From contig JAJDDF010000006.1 of assembly GCA_029260455.1 (NCBI GenBank), forward strand, positions 1 through 64,000: a stretch of DNA of 64,000 bases, written 5' to 3'. This document shows, in pieces, positions 18,308-27,047 of the stretch. Numbering within the stretch: the stretch's first letter is position 1; every line of letters begins with the position of its first letter. The translations under genes were made by a program, and so were the position numbers. This DNA comes from Phycisphaerales bacterium (GTDB lineage Bacteria > Planctomycetota > Phycisphaerae > Phycisphaerales > UBA1924). The notes under the pieces are model-generated. The model made no database searches, had not been told where the DNA came from, and worked only from the letters and a program-made list of their open reading frames with translations.

Positions 18308-18964
18308 ATGCACTTCCCAACCCTCAAGTCCCGCGTCCTGCTCCCCCTGGCCGCATTTTCCCTCGCTGCTGCCCCCCTCCTGTTCCTCATCCCCGCGTGC
18401 TCCAAATCCGCTGCCGCTGATCCCCCCTCCCCAACAACATGCACCGCAGAACTCCGCTCCTGGGTCGTCGCAGGCTGGGGTCGGCACATGTATCTCCAGA
18501 TCGACTGCCCCGACACATTCGACACCCTCGATGGCCGCATCGAATACACCTCCGCCGCCATGCGCTCCGATTATTCGCCACCTGATGATCCCGCCAACGC
18601 CGCCCGCGTCACGCGCATGCAACCCGGCTTTCACCTCCAACCCATGCTCGCCCCCGGTGAGCAAGTCGAAACCCGACTCGAAGCAACCTTCACACTCACC
18701 GTCGAACAAGCTCAATGCCTGCAGCGCGATCGCATGTTCAGCGCGCAATACGCCCTGCTCGGCGCCAATAGTTCCGCAGGCCTCCGCCGCGCCGCTGCCG
18801 ATTGCAATTGTTTCATTCCGCCGCACGTCGCAAACGCCGGAGGCGCACTGGGCGAGTTCCCCGGCGTCAACTTCGACCCCGGCAACGAAATCCCCGCAGA
18901 CCTTTGGCCCGACCACGGCTTCCCCAACGGCCCAACACCAATTCCCGATATCACCGGCCCGTAA
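18308..18964 (+). CDS. lipoprotein, hypothetical
   Basis: A 218-residue protein. The start at ATG 18308 gives a typical lipoprotein leader with a twin basic N-terminus, a hydrophobic core and LIPAC as a lipobox-like site (Cys about residue 31). The mature part starts with a small Ser/Ala/Pro linker and then a compact domain with four further Cys residues (TTCTAELRSW, IDCPDTF, QCLQRD, DCNCF), suggesting disulfides in the periplasm. No family is recognised. The C-terminal 25 residues are Pro/Gly rich. Its 3' end overlaps that of the convergent small membrane protein by 14 bases. Confidence 0.55.
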   Translation: MHFPTLKSRVLLPLAAFSLAAAPLLFLIPACSKSAAADPPSPTTCTAELRSWVVAGWGRHMYLQIDCPDTFDTLDGRIEYTSAAMRSDYSPPDDPANAARVTRMQPGFHLQPMLAPGEQVETRLEATFTLTVEQAQCLQRDRMFSAQYALLGANSSAGLRRAAADCNCFIPPHVANAGGALGEFPGVNFDPGNEIPADLWPDHGFPNGPTPIPDITGP

Positions 18965-19322
18965 GCGGATACACAAAATCAAACTGTGGTGAACCGGTCA
19001 TCATCCACAGAACAACAAAGTGGTGGAGAAGATCGGACACAACAAACGCAACGCCAACAATCCCACTCACAGCGCGCAGCCCGGCCCTCCCCTTCATCAC
19101 ACGCCAGGCAATCAAAAGCAACACCACCCCGATATACCCGTGGTGAATACGCACACCAAACGTAAATTCTCCAATCGCACTCGTATCCCGCGTCGACTGC
19201 AGGCCGAGCCCGAACCGCGCCCAGCTCATGAGCGCTTCAATCGCAATCGCGAAAATCAATCCACTCAACACAATGCGCTGCCTGCTCAACCCAGCGCACC
19301 ATGTCATGATCTGTTGATACAT
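18951..19322 (-). CDS. small integral membrane protein, hypothetical
   Basis: A 123-residue protein with about three to four predicted helices: RIVLSGLIFAIAIEALMSW, HHGYIGVVLLLIAWRVM, LRAVSGIVGVAFVVSDLLHHFVVLWMM. Two HH pairs (IHHGY and LLHHFV) and a conserved-looking HxG near helix 2 recall small heme or metal-binding membrane proteins, but this is only suggestive. No family is assigned. It has no close operon partner and is followed downstream by the convergent lipoprotein gene. Confidence 0.5.
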   Translation of the reverse strand: MYQQIMTWCAGLSRQRIVLSGLIFAIAIEALMSWARFGLGLQSTRDTSAIGEFTFGVRIHHGYIGVVLLLIAWRVMKGRAGLRAVSGIVGVAFVVSDLLHHFVVLWMMTGSPQFDFVYPLTGR

Positions 19323-19452
19323 TCATGTGCTCCGTTACTGACAACACGCTTCCAGAAATTACTCTTTCCACAACGAAAACCCTAGCAATACACAATCGAC
19401 TTGTGTTCCTGCCGAGCGCCATGGCCTGAGTGAATTGAAGGCCACGTCTTGT

Positions 19453-19582
19453 CCCCCTCTCCCCTTTGGGAGAGGGGTTAGGGGAGAGGGGCTTCTTATC
19501 ATGGCGAGCGCGGGGGCTTCTTTTTCTTCATCCAATCCAAGTCCTTCTCTGTGCCCCCTGCGTCTCTGCGGTAACTTTCTTC
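19453..19582. repeat. two dispersed repeat elements in tandem
   Basis: This gene-free stretch upstream of rlmE's 3' end holds two elements. At 19453-19499 is the widespread bacterial repeat built from CCCTCTCCC/GGGAGAGGGG and GGGGAGAGGGGCTTCTTAT; its end recurs inverted at 42524-42545. At 19527-19582 (minus orientation) is an imperfect ~50-base relative of 41478-41530, containing the CAGAGAC...CAGAGAAG pattern. Between them, at 19504-19519, is a fragment of the AAGCGCGAGCGCGGGGG element. All three families recur elsewhere in the window. Confidence 0.65.
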
Positions 19583-20197
19583 CTACGGCACGCACTGCGG
19601 CACTCGCCCCGCGATGTATCCATGCCCGATGATGTACATCTCACATGACACATCACGCGAAGCGCGCGGCTTGTGGCCCTTCACCTCCGCAAACATACCT
19701 TTGGTGTCACGCAACAACGCAGGATAGTCCGGCCCTTCGAGCACCTTCATCACAAGGTTGCCCCGCGGCGCAAGGATGTCGGGCACCAATTCAAGCACCC
19801 GCCAGCACAGCCGCGCCGAGCGCTCAGAATCCCCATGCCCGGAGGTGTTGGGCGCCATATCTGAGAGCACGACGTTATAGGGCCCGCCGCCAACCGCATC
19901 GAGGAGGATCTCCGGGGCAAGTTCAAATGCATCGCCCTGCACCATCTGCACGCGATCACCAAATGCATGGCGGACATCTTTGAGATCGACTCCCACAATT
20001 CTTCCCCGCGAACCCACAATTTCATTTGCCACCTGTACCCACGCCCCGGGAGCACACCCAAGGTCCAGTACGGCATCGCCGCCCTTGATTACTTTCTTTA
20101 ACTCCTGTATTTGCAAGAGTTTATATGCGGATCGCGCAAGATAGCCCTGGGCCTTGGCCTTTTTGAAATATGCATCTTGAAGAGTCCGGCGTGCCAT
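19583..20197 (-). CDS. rlmE: 23S rRNA (uridine-2'-O) methyltransferase RlmE/FtsJ
   Basis: A 204-residue protein that in this family methylates the ribose of U2552 in the 23S rRNA A-loop during late 50S assembly. It shows RSAYKLLQIQE (first catalytic Lys), VLDLGCAPGAWVQVA (SAM motif I), GVDLKDV, VLSDMAPNTSGHGDSERS (catalytic Asp) and NLVMKVLEGPD (catalytic Lys), then KPRASRDVSCEMYIIG. The start at 20197 (MARRTLQDAYFKKAKAQGY) was chosen to match the family N-terminus. It is divergent from the efflux operon across about 180 bases. Confidence 0.92.
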   Translation of the reverse strand: MARRTLQDAYFKKAKAQGYLARSAYKLLQIQELKKVIKGGDAVLDLGCAPGAWVQVANEIVGSRGRIVGVDLKDVRHAFGDRVQMVQGDAFELAPEILLDAVGGGPYNVVLSDMAPNTSGHGDSERSARLCWRVLELVPDILAPRGNLVMKVLEGPDYPALLRDTKGMFAEVKGHKPRASRDVSCEMYIIGHGYIAGRVPQCVP

Positions 20198-20379
20198 AGC
20201 TGGCGAGGGTACAGTCCCATTCGCACAAGCGGGCAGCGGAATCCAGAAGATCACTCGCCCAAAACAATTGAACCGGGTGTTCGCAGATGCGACCTCAAGG
20301 TGCAACCCCAATGAGGTGTGGGGCTATGCCACGATGGAGCAACTCGGCTGTTGGCCGCAAAACGGCGTTGGGAGTGTGG

Positions 20380-21798
20380 ATGTTGAAGAAGATTTTTGCA
20401 ATCTTTCTTTGGGTAGCCGGTGCGGGTCTCGTCCTTGCATTGATTCTGGGTGGGGCCGCAGCGTTCATCTACCCCAAGATCATGGATGCGCAGCGCGCTG
20501 GCGCCGAGCGCTCCCGCCAGCAGATGGTCGAAGTTGCCGATGTCACCATCGGTGAACTGACGCGCACCATCAGTGCCCCTGGCACCGTCAAGCCGCGCAC
20601 GGAAGTCAATACCACAAGTCGCGTCTCGGCCAAACTCATCCGCCTTCCGGTAGAAGAAGGCGACATGGTACGCGAGGGCGATATTGTTGCAGAACTTGAT
20701 CGCAAGGAACTCGAAGCACGTCTTGCCGCCGAAGAGGCACGCATGCTTGCCGATCAGGCTTCACTCAAAGCATCGCAGGCCTCACTCGCTTCAGACACCG
20801 CCGATATTGAAGGCGTCAAAGCAAGTCGCGACAAGGCAACCGCAGACTTTGAACGCCAACAGGAACTCTTTTCCACAGGCGATGTCAGTCAATCCGATCT
20901 CGATGCCACCAGCGCAGAACTCGAACGTCAACGGGCAACCTTTGCTGCTCGCCTTGCTTCAATTGAAGGCACGCGTGCAAGTGTTGAGGCCGCGCGGGCG
21001 CGCGTCGCCGTCGCACAGGCCGATGTGAATCAGGCCAAGGAAAACCTCGACTACACGATCATTCGCTCGCCCATAAATGGCATCGTCACGCAGGTGAATA
21101 GTGAAGTCGGCGAAGTGGTGCTGGGAACGATTCAGAATCAGGGCACCGTCATCATGACCATCGCCGACCTCTCAGAAATGATCGTCGAGGCAGAACTCAG
21201 CGAATTTGATGCGCCAAAGGCAAAGGAAGGGCAGCGCGTCCGCGTCTACGTCCAGTCCTACGGCGATCGACAATTCACAGGCGAACTGCGCCGAGTGGGT
21301 TTACAAAGCCGCATGAATCAACAGGACGGTGCGAAATATTTCGATGCCGAGATCATCCTCGATACCGACGGCGAACGGATGTTCTCTGGCCTGACAGCAA
21401 GTGTCGATATCGAAATCGAGACGATGACTGAAATCGTTGTTGTGCCTTCACAGGCTGTCGTTGACAAGAAATTTGATGAGCTGCCTCGCAAAATCCAAAA
21501 ACACGAAAACATCGACAAAGACAAATTGTACGCGCGTGTAGTATTCGTACTTGAAGATGGCAAAGCCAGGATGTACCCCGTCAAAGTGTCAGCCAGTGAT
21601 TTGAAGAGCACCGCGGTGCTCGCCGGACTTGAAACCGGCCAGCAGGTGATTGTTGGCCCCTTCAAGGCGCTGTTGTCGCTTAAGGATGATGCAAAGGTAA
21701 ACGTGCGCGAAGATAACGAAGACGAAGATGAAGACACGAGTGCTGAAGGCGAACCCAGTGCACTCGCAAGCAGCAAGACCGATGGAGGCGGCGTGTGA
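20380..21798 (+). CDS. periplasmic adaptor (membrane fusion) subunit of a MacAB-type efflux system
   Basis: A 472-residue protein with an N-terminal membrane anchor (FAIFLWVAGAGLVLALILGGAAAFIY). A lipoyl half-motif follows (ISAPGTVKPRTEV, VEEGDMVREGDIVAELD), then a long coiled-coil hairpin (about 105-215), the second lipoyl half (IIRSPINGIVTQVNSEVGEVV) and beta-barrel and membrane-proximal domains. The C-terminal tail is unusually acidic (DNEDEDEDTS). ATG 20380 was chosen because it directly precedes the anchor and has a GGGAG site. Its stop overlaps the GTG of the ATPase gene. It is the first gene of a four-gene coupled efflux operon. Confidence 0.9.
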   Translation: MLKKIFAIFLWVAGAGLVLALILGGAAAFIYPKIMDAQRAGAERSRQQMVEVADVTIGELTRTISAPGTVKPRTEVNTTSRVSAKLIRLPVEEGDMVREGDIVAELDRKELEARLAAEEARMLADQASLKASQASLASDTADIEGVKASRDKATADFERQQELFSTGDVSQSDLDATSAELERQRATFAARLASIEGTRASVEAARARVAVAQADVNQAKENLDYTIIRSPINGIVTQVNSEVGEVVLGTIQNQGTVIMTIADLSEMIVEAELSEFDAPKAKEGQRVRVYVQSYGDRQFTGELRRVGLQSRMNQQDGAKYFDAEIILDTDGERMFSGLTASVDIEIETMTEIVVVPSQAVVDKKFDELPRKIQKHENIDKDKLYARVVFVLEDGKARMYPVKVSASDLKSTAVLAGLETGQQVIVGPFKALLSLKDDAKVNVREDNEDEDEDTSAEGEPSALASSKTDGGGV

Positions 21799-22604
21799 CC
21801 ATCGAAGTCCGCGATCTGCGCAAGATATACCGTATGGGTGTCGAGCGCATCCATGCGCTGGACGGCGTCGACCTGTCCATCGAGCGCGGCGAATTCGTCG
21901 CCATCATGGGCGCTTCCGGCTCGGGCAAAAGCACCATCATGAATATCCTCGGGTGTCTCGATAAACCCACGAGCGGTGAGTACATCCTCAACGGCAAACC
22001 CACACACAAAATGGGCGCTATCGAGCTCGCGCGCGTGCGCAACGAACAAATCGGCTTTGTCTTCCAGACCTTCGAATTACTCCCCCGCGCCACAGCCCTG
22101 CGAAATGTGCAGTTGCCATTGCAATATTCAAGGCGCCGCTTCTTTGGCTCACGTCGCATGGCAAAACGCGCCCTTGAGCGAGTGGGCCTTGCAGATCGCA
22201 TGAGTCACCGGTCGAGTCAAATGTCAGGCGGGCAGCGCCAGCGCGTCGCTGTGGCGCGTGCACTTGTCAACCGCCCCGCGATTCTGCTCGCAGATGAACC
22301 CACAGGCAACCTTGATTCAACCACGACTCACGAAATCATCGCGCTCTTCACAGAACTGCACGAAGAAGGTCAGACCATCATCATCGTCACGCACGAGGAA
22401 GAAGTTGCCGGCCACGCGCAGCGCATCGTGCGCCTGTGTGACGGGCTCATCATGAGTGACTTTCCAACGAACGAAGACCCGATCCACACCGCATTCGTGC
22501 AACAGGCCGCGTCTATGGCTTCCGCCCGTGCCCGACGCGAACCCGCAGGCCGGCCCATGCTCGGGCCAACTCGTACACATGAATCGCAGGAGGCTGCGCA
22601 ATGA
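21795..22604 (+). CDS. ABC transporter ATP-binding protein, MacB/LolD class
   Basis: A 269-residue cytosolic ATPase starting with GTG in a GTGA overlap. Walker A is GASGSGKST, the Q-loop VFQTFELLPRATALRNVQLP, the signature MSGGQRQRVAVARAL, Walker B ILLADEPTGNLDS and the switch His IIVTHEEE. The 'TALRNVQLPL' and 'NLDS' patterns are those of the MacB/LolD/FtsE group, which power mechanotransmission across the periplasm rather than substrate passage through the membrane. About 45 residues after the core form a polar tail. It is coupled on both sides, to the adaptor and to the permease. Confidence 0.92.
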   Translation: MTIEVRDLRKIYRMGVERIHALDGVDLSIERGEFVAIMGASGSGKSTIMNILGCLDKPTSGEYILNGKPTHKMGAIELARVRNEQIGFVFQTFELLPRATALRNVQLPLQYSRRRFFGSRRMAKRALERVGLADRMSHRSSQMSGGQRQRVAVARALVNRPAILLADEPTGNLDSTTTHEIIALFTELHEEGQTIIIVTHEEEVAGHAQRIVRLCDGLIMSDFPTNEDPIHTAFVQQAASMASARARREPAGRPMLGPTRTHESQEAAQ

Positions 22605-23857
22605 GCTTCGTCCCTCGATTATTTTTTCAAACGGTACTCTTCGCAATTTTGCAGATATGGACCAATAAGGTTCGTTCAGTCCTAACCTGTCTTGGCATCA
22701 TCATCGGTGTGTGGGCCATCGCCGCCGTCATCGCATTCATGGGCGGCCTGCAAGGCTTTGTGATGAACGAGGTCGACGCATTCGGAGCCAAGAAGGTCTT
22801 CATCATGCCACATCGTCCTGATGAACTTGACGGCAAGGTGAGTTGGCGTGATGTGCGCATGAACGCTGAAGATACAGAGGCATTGCGCAAGTATGCCAAA
22901 AGCCTGACGCATGTAACTATTGTTGCTGAAAGAGGTATGCCGGTGCGCTCGGCAGAGGTCTCGAAGCAGAGTGTCGCCGTCACTGGCATTCAGCCAGACT
23001 GGCACGATATAGAGAAAAACTTTCCCCTCGCTGGTCGGCCTATCTTGAATGCAGACGATGAAGAGGCGCTCCCGGTGGTCGTCATCAACGACCTTGCAGT
23101 TGATGAATTGCGCCTGCCGAATGATGGTGTGGGCGAGTTTGTCTACATCAAAAATAGACGGTTCCTCGTCATCGGCGTCATCAAGTCAAAGGACATCAAA
23201 ATCAGCAATGATCGGGTTGAATCCAAATGCTACATCCCCTACAGCACGTTTTCGCGGATGAGCCGATGGCAGTGGCCATACATCATTGCGGAGATGAAGA
23301 GTGCAGACAATTCCGAGGAAACGCGCGCCGAGGTGGCCTCTGTCTTGAGGCGCGCACGCGACTTGCGACCAGCGTGGCCTAACACATTCCGCATACAGTT
23401 TGTCCAGGAATTTCTCGATGTCATCAAAAACCTTGGCGCGGGTCTCACACTCGCCGCAGGCGTCCTTGTCGGCATCGCCCTGCTTGTGGGCGGCATCGGC
23501 ATCATGAACATCATGCTCGTTTCAGTCAGCGAGCGCACCCGCGAAATTGGCCTCCGCAAAGCAGTCGGCGCCAATCCGATGGTCATCTTGTTGCAGTTCC
23601 TCATCGAGGCGATCATCCTCTGCATGTCCGGCGGTGCGATCGGGTTGGTGTTCGCACAAGTCACAACAATCGCGATGCAGGAACTACCTCGCAAGATGGG
23701 TGATAAAATGCCAGTCGACTTGAGCGCCGCCGAAATCCCCATGTGGGCGATCTTCTTGTCCTTCGGATTCAGCGCCAGTGTTGGCGTCGTCTTTGGCATG
23801 TGGCCCGCAATCAAAGCAGCACGCTTGGACCCCATCGAGGCACTTCGGCATGAATAA
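22601..23857 (+). CDS. ABC transporter permease, MacB/FtsX family
   Basis: A 418-residue permease. Helix 1 is near residues 25-45 (SVLTCLGIIIGVWAIAAVIAF). A periplasmic MacB core of about 200 residues follows, then three C-terminal helices: LTLAAGVLVGIALLVGGIGIMNIMLVSVSERTREIGLRK (the classic family signature), an amphipathic segment with the next helix at FLIEAIILCMSGGAIGLVF, and ASVGVVFGMWPAIKAARLDPIEALRHE. This matches MacB-type type VII ABC proteins. The substrate is unknown. It overlaps the ATPase gene by 4 bases and the outer-membrane factor gene by 8 bases. Confidence 0.92.
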   Translation: MSFVPRLFFQTVLFAILQIWTNKVRSVLTCLGIIIGVWAIAAVIAFMGGLQGFVMNEVDAFGAKKVFIMPHRPDELDGKVSWRDVRMNAEDTEALRKYAKSLTHVTIVAERGMPVRSAEVSKQSVAVTGIQPDWHDIEKNFPLAGRPILNADDEEALPVVVINDLAVDELRLPNDGVGEFVYIKNRRFLVIGVIKSKDIKISNDRVESKCYIPYSTFSRMSRWQWPYIIAEMKSADNSEETRAEVASVLRRARDLRPAWPNTFRIQFVQEFLDVIKNLGAGLTLAAGVLVGIALLVGGIGIMNIMLVSVSERTREIGLRKAVGANPMVILLQFLIEAIILCMSGGAIGLVFAQVTTIAMQELPRKMGDKMPVDLSAAEIPMWAIFLSFGFSASVGVVFGMWPAIKAARLDPIEALRHE

Positions 23858-25715
23858 ACAATTGTTTCGGATCAACACCGTACGCGCTTCTGATCAATGG
23901 ACGTACGCAAGTGCTATCGGTGCCGCTGCATCATGGCTCGCAGTCAGTGGCTGCGCTCTGAACCCCTTTGCAACACTCGAATCCGATTATGGCTTACGCG
24001 TCGATCCCGAGCGCTGGAGCATGGTCGAGGCCCTTGACATATCACCCATGCAGCGTGAACTGCATGATTCAGAGCGCACAGAATCTGCGCAGAACATGAC
24101 CTCTGAGGTGCCCGCAGATCCTTTTGCAGCTATCGAACGCTTGCTCATCACCATCGAACAATGCCGGCAGTGGGCCATTGAAAACAATCTTGACCTGCGC
24201 GTATCTTTGATCGATCCTGTGATTGCTGATGAATCACTGAGTGAAGATGAAGCTGCTTTCGAGGCCATCCTCTTTGCAAGTGCAAGTCGAAGTGACACCG
24301 ATTCTCCAACTGCAAGCACGCTATCGGGTAATCAGACGAGCAACCAGTTCTTTCGGCCCGGTGTGCGCGTGCCGTTGCGCACGGGTGGTCAAGTCGAATT
24401 GAGCATACCGATCAATCGCTTTGAGACAGACAACAATTTTTCATTTCTCAATCCAAGTTGGACCACTGATCTCGAACTTGTGATCTCTCAACCCCTGCTG
24501 CGTGGTGCCGGTCGTCGCGCCGCAACTGCTGGCATTCGCATTGCTTCTCTTGATGCGCAAGCTTCGCGAGCCCGCACCAAACTTGAAGTCATTCGCACGT
24601 TGGCCGACGCAGAACGTGCGTATTGGGACCTCTACGCCGCGTGGACCATTCTTGACGTGCGCCGCCAGGAATACCAACTCGCTTCAGATCAACTTGATCG
24701 TGCGCGCCGCCGAGTTGCCGCTGGAGATGCACCGGATGTTGAGATCGTACGCGCTCAAAGCGGCCTTGCAGAGCGATTGCGCGTCATCATCGTCGCCGAA
24801 AATACAGTTCGTTTCTCCCAGAGAACCCTTAAGCGAATTGTCAATGTGCCCGGCCTTGATGTTGGCTCACAAACACTCTTGGTCATTGATTCACCGCCCG
24901 ACCCGGTGCCGTACAACATCGATGCCCGCGCATTATCTAATGCTGCAATGTCGCAACGCATGGAGTTACTCGAACTCGAACTGCAACTGGCTCAAGATAT
25001 CACAACGATAGACCTGCGCAAAAACGAACAACTGCCCCTGTTCTCTGTGGACTACACCTACCGCTACAACGGGCTCGGCGGTTCTCTTCAAAGTTCGACA
25101 AGCTCCCTGCGCAGTTTCAACTTTGCCGACTGGACACTTTCGGCAACGTTTGAAGTACCGCTTGGCAACGAAGCTGCGGAATCGCGCACCCACCAGGCTA
25201 TTCTCAGCCGCCTGCAACGACTTGGTTCAAAAGCTGCGCGGGAGCAAGCAATTCGCGAAGAGGTGTTCAACGCAGTTGACACGCTTGAAGCCGCGTGGCA
25301 ACTCATTCTTGCCTCGCGCCAGGCGACCATTCTTTCGGCCAGAACACTTGAAGCCGAAACCAATCAATTCCGCGTGGGCTTGCGCACAAGCACAGATGTC
25401 CTTGATGCTGCAACAACGCTCGCCGATTCACGCGCAAGTGAAGTAAGTGCCATCACCGCGTATCAAAATGCACAAGTGGACCTCGCCTTTGCCACCGGCA
25501 CGCTGCTCGGCGCTTCAAAGGTCAGTTGGGCTCCAGTCGATCCGCGCGGACCTGATGACTACGTTGGTGAACGACCAGGGCGCGGCGTCGATGCGCTCAA
25601 GCACGCCTCGCCAGCGCCCGCCGAACCTGCGCCGGTCGCTCCAGAATCGTCACCAGATGGCGATGATCAAGATGCAGCGCCCGACACTCTCCAGACAACA
25701 CCCATCGGGAAATAG
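23850..25715 (+). CDS. TolC-family outer-membrane factor lipoprotein of the efflux operon
   Basis: A 621-residue protein. The start at 23850 overlaps the permease end by 8 bases. A signal peptide with SGC lipobox (LAVSGCALNP, Cys about residue 35) indicates a lipid-anchored TolC relative. Duplicated OEP repeats include DLELVISQPLLRGAGRRAATAGI, ADAERAYWDLYAAWTILDVRRQEYQLA, a mid-barrel segment (LFSVDYTYRYNGLG) and EEVFNAVDTLEAAWQLILASRQATILSARTLEAE. The C-terminal 60 residues are Pro/Ala/Asp rich and probably disordered. With the adaptor and the MacB-type pump it would complete a tripartite exporter. Confidence 0.9.
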   Translation: MNKQLFRINTVRASDQWTYASAIGAAASWLAVSGCALNPFATLESDYGLRVDPERWSMVEALDISPMQRELHDSERTESAQNMTSEVPADPFAAIERLLITIEQCRQWAIENNLDLRVSLIDPVIADESLSEDEAAFEAILFASASRSDTDSPTASTLSGNQTSNQFFRPGVRVPLRTGGQVELSIPINRFETDNNFSFLNPSWTTDLELVISQPLLRGAGRRAATAGIRIASLDAQASRARTKLEVIRTLADAERAYWDLYAAWTILDVRRQEYQLASDQLDRARRRVAAGDAPDVEIVRAQSGLAERLRVIIVAENTVRFSQRTLKRIVNVPGLDVGSQTLLVIDSPPDPVPYNIDARALSNAAMSQRMELLELELQLAQDITTIDLRKNEQLPLFSVDYTYRYNGLGGSLQSSTSSLRSFNFADWTLSATFEVPLGNEAAESRTHQAILSRLQRLGSKAAREQAIREEVFNAVDTLEAAWQLILASRQATILSARTLEAETNQFRVGLRTSTDVLDAATTLADSRASEVSAITAYQNAQVDLAFATGTLLGASKVSWAPVDPRGPDDYVGERPGRGVDALKHASPAPAEPAPVAPESSPDGDDQDAAPDTLQTTPIGK

Positions 25716-25841
25716 CGTATTTTTCACTGATTTTTTCCGTTCGCCACGCCAGCTCGTCCGCCGGGGTATCGTGCGCACATCGTTCGGGTGCCCGCAGTTG
25801 TTGCCCCAGCGTAATTAGGTGATGCGTTTCCGGAGTCAGCA

Positions 25842-26903
25842 ATGCGAGCACACGGCACATGCACAATACGGTGGTGGGTATTCACAGCAGTTGCACTGTT
25901 CATCTGGATCGCTGCGCCCATGGCACTGGCTGACGAAGTTATGCTGCGTGATGGCTCGCGCATCGTCGGGACGAATGTGCGCATCATTGATGGGCACCTG
26001 CTCATGAATACTGCCTTCGCAACAGATCTATCAATCCCGATGGACCAGGTCACCAGTATTTCAACCGATGCGCCTGTGGCAATCGACCTGCCTTCAGGCG
26101 AACGATTCATCGGATCCCTCGCCGCAGATAAAAAGGGCATCACAGTGAATACGCCGGCCGGCGCAACACCTGTCGCCGTACGTGACATCGCGGGCATGTG
26201 GGATCCCAAAGGCCCAAGCCCGGAAGACCTCGCCATTGAGGCAAAGAAGCCCAAATGGTCCGGGCGGTTCGAATTCGGTATTGACGGCCGCACAGGCAAC
26301 AGTGAACGAACAACGGTGCAGGGTGGAGCATCGCTGTTGCGCACAACGCCGAGTAATCGAACCAATTTTTATGTGCGCGGCCGTCTTGAAGAACAGAACG
26401 GCAAACGATCCGCCAATGAACTCTTTGTCGGCACAAGTCATGAGTTCGACCTGAACGATCGCCTCTTTGTCTTTGGCAAGCTCGATCTTGAAACCGACGA
26501 ATTTGAAGACCTTGATTTGCGCGCCACCACCCAGGTGGGTCTTGGATATTTCTTCATCCAGGACGATCGCCGCGAATTGAAAGGGCGCGTTGGTGCGGGC
26601 TATCGTCATGAAGATTTTGGTGCCGGCGGCACAACCAATGAAGCCATTCTTTCTCTCGGCTACGACTCATGGTGGAGTGTGAGTGATCGCTCGCGACTCA
26701 CGCATGGAGGTGTCTACACACCGGCCTTTGGTGATTTCAGTGATTACACGCTCACACTCGACACAGGCCTTGAAATTGCTCTGAGTGATGACAAGGCATG
26801 GAAACTGCGACTCGGCATGCGCAATGAATATGACTCAGAGCCGGTGCCGGGGGTTGAAGAACTCGATACCACCTACTTTGCGAATATCGCATTCGACTGG
26901 TAG
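25842..26903 (+). CDS. DUF481-family outer-membrane beta-barrel-like protein
   Basis: A 353-residue exported protein (leader ends near APMALA|DEV). A small beta domain follows (about 31-125: VMLRDGSRIVGTNVRIIDGHLLMNTAF, a pattern repeated once as LPSGERFIGSLAADKKGITVNT). The rest (about 145-353) is the DUF481 barrel: alternating strands such as WSGRFEFGIDGRTGNSE, TNFYVRGRLEEQNG, DRLFVFGKLDLETDEFEDLDLRA, GYRHEDFG, ending with an aromatic FDW typical of outer-membrane barrels. A GGAG site precedes the start. It lies 126 bases after the efflux operon on the same strand and may be co-transcribed. Confidence 0.82.
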   Translation: MRAHGTCTIRWWVFTAVALFIWIAAPMALADEVMLRDGSRIVGTNVRIIDGHLLMNTAFATDLSIPMDQVTSISTDAPVAIDLPSGERFIGSLAADKKGITVNTPAGATPVAVRDIAGMWDPKGPSPEDLAIEAKKPKWSGRFEFGIDGRTGNSERTTVQGGASLLRTTPSNRTNFYVRGRLEEQNGKRSANELFVGTSHEFDLNDRLFVFGKLDLETDEFEDLDLRATTQVGLGYFFIQDDRRELKGRVGAGYRHEDFGAGGTTNEAILSLGYDSWWSVSDRSRLTHGGVYTPAFGDFSDYTLTLDTGLEIALSDDKAWKLRLGMRNEYDSEPVPGVEELDTTYFANIAFDW

Positions 26904-27047
26904 ACACGAACGTAACCACATGCGTGCGATCCCTCTTCTCCCCGGTACCCCAGAGCCAGCGATTCTGCACAAACACAACCTCAATGAGATCGATTACTTC
27001 ACCGAACTGCTGTTGGCTTTCTGAAATACTCGTCATTCAATAGTAAA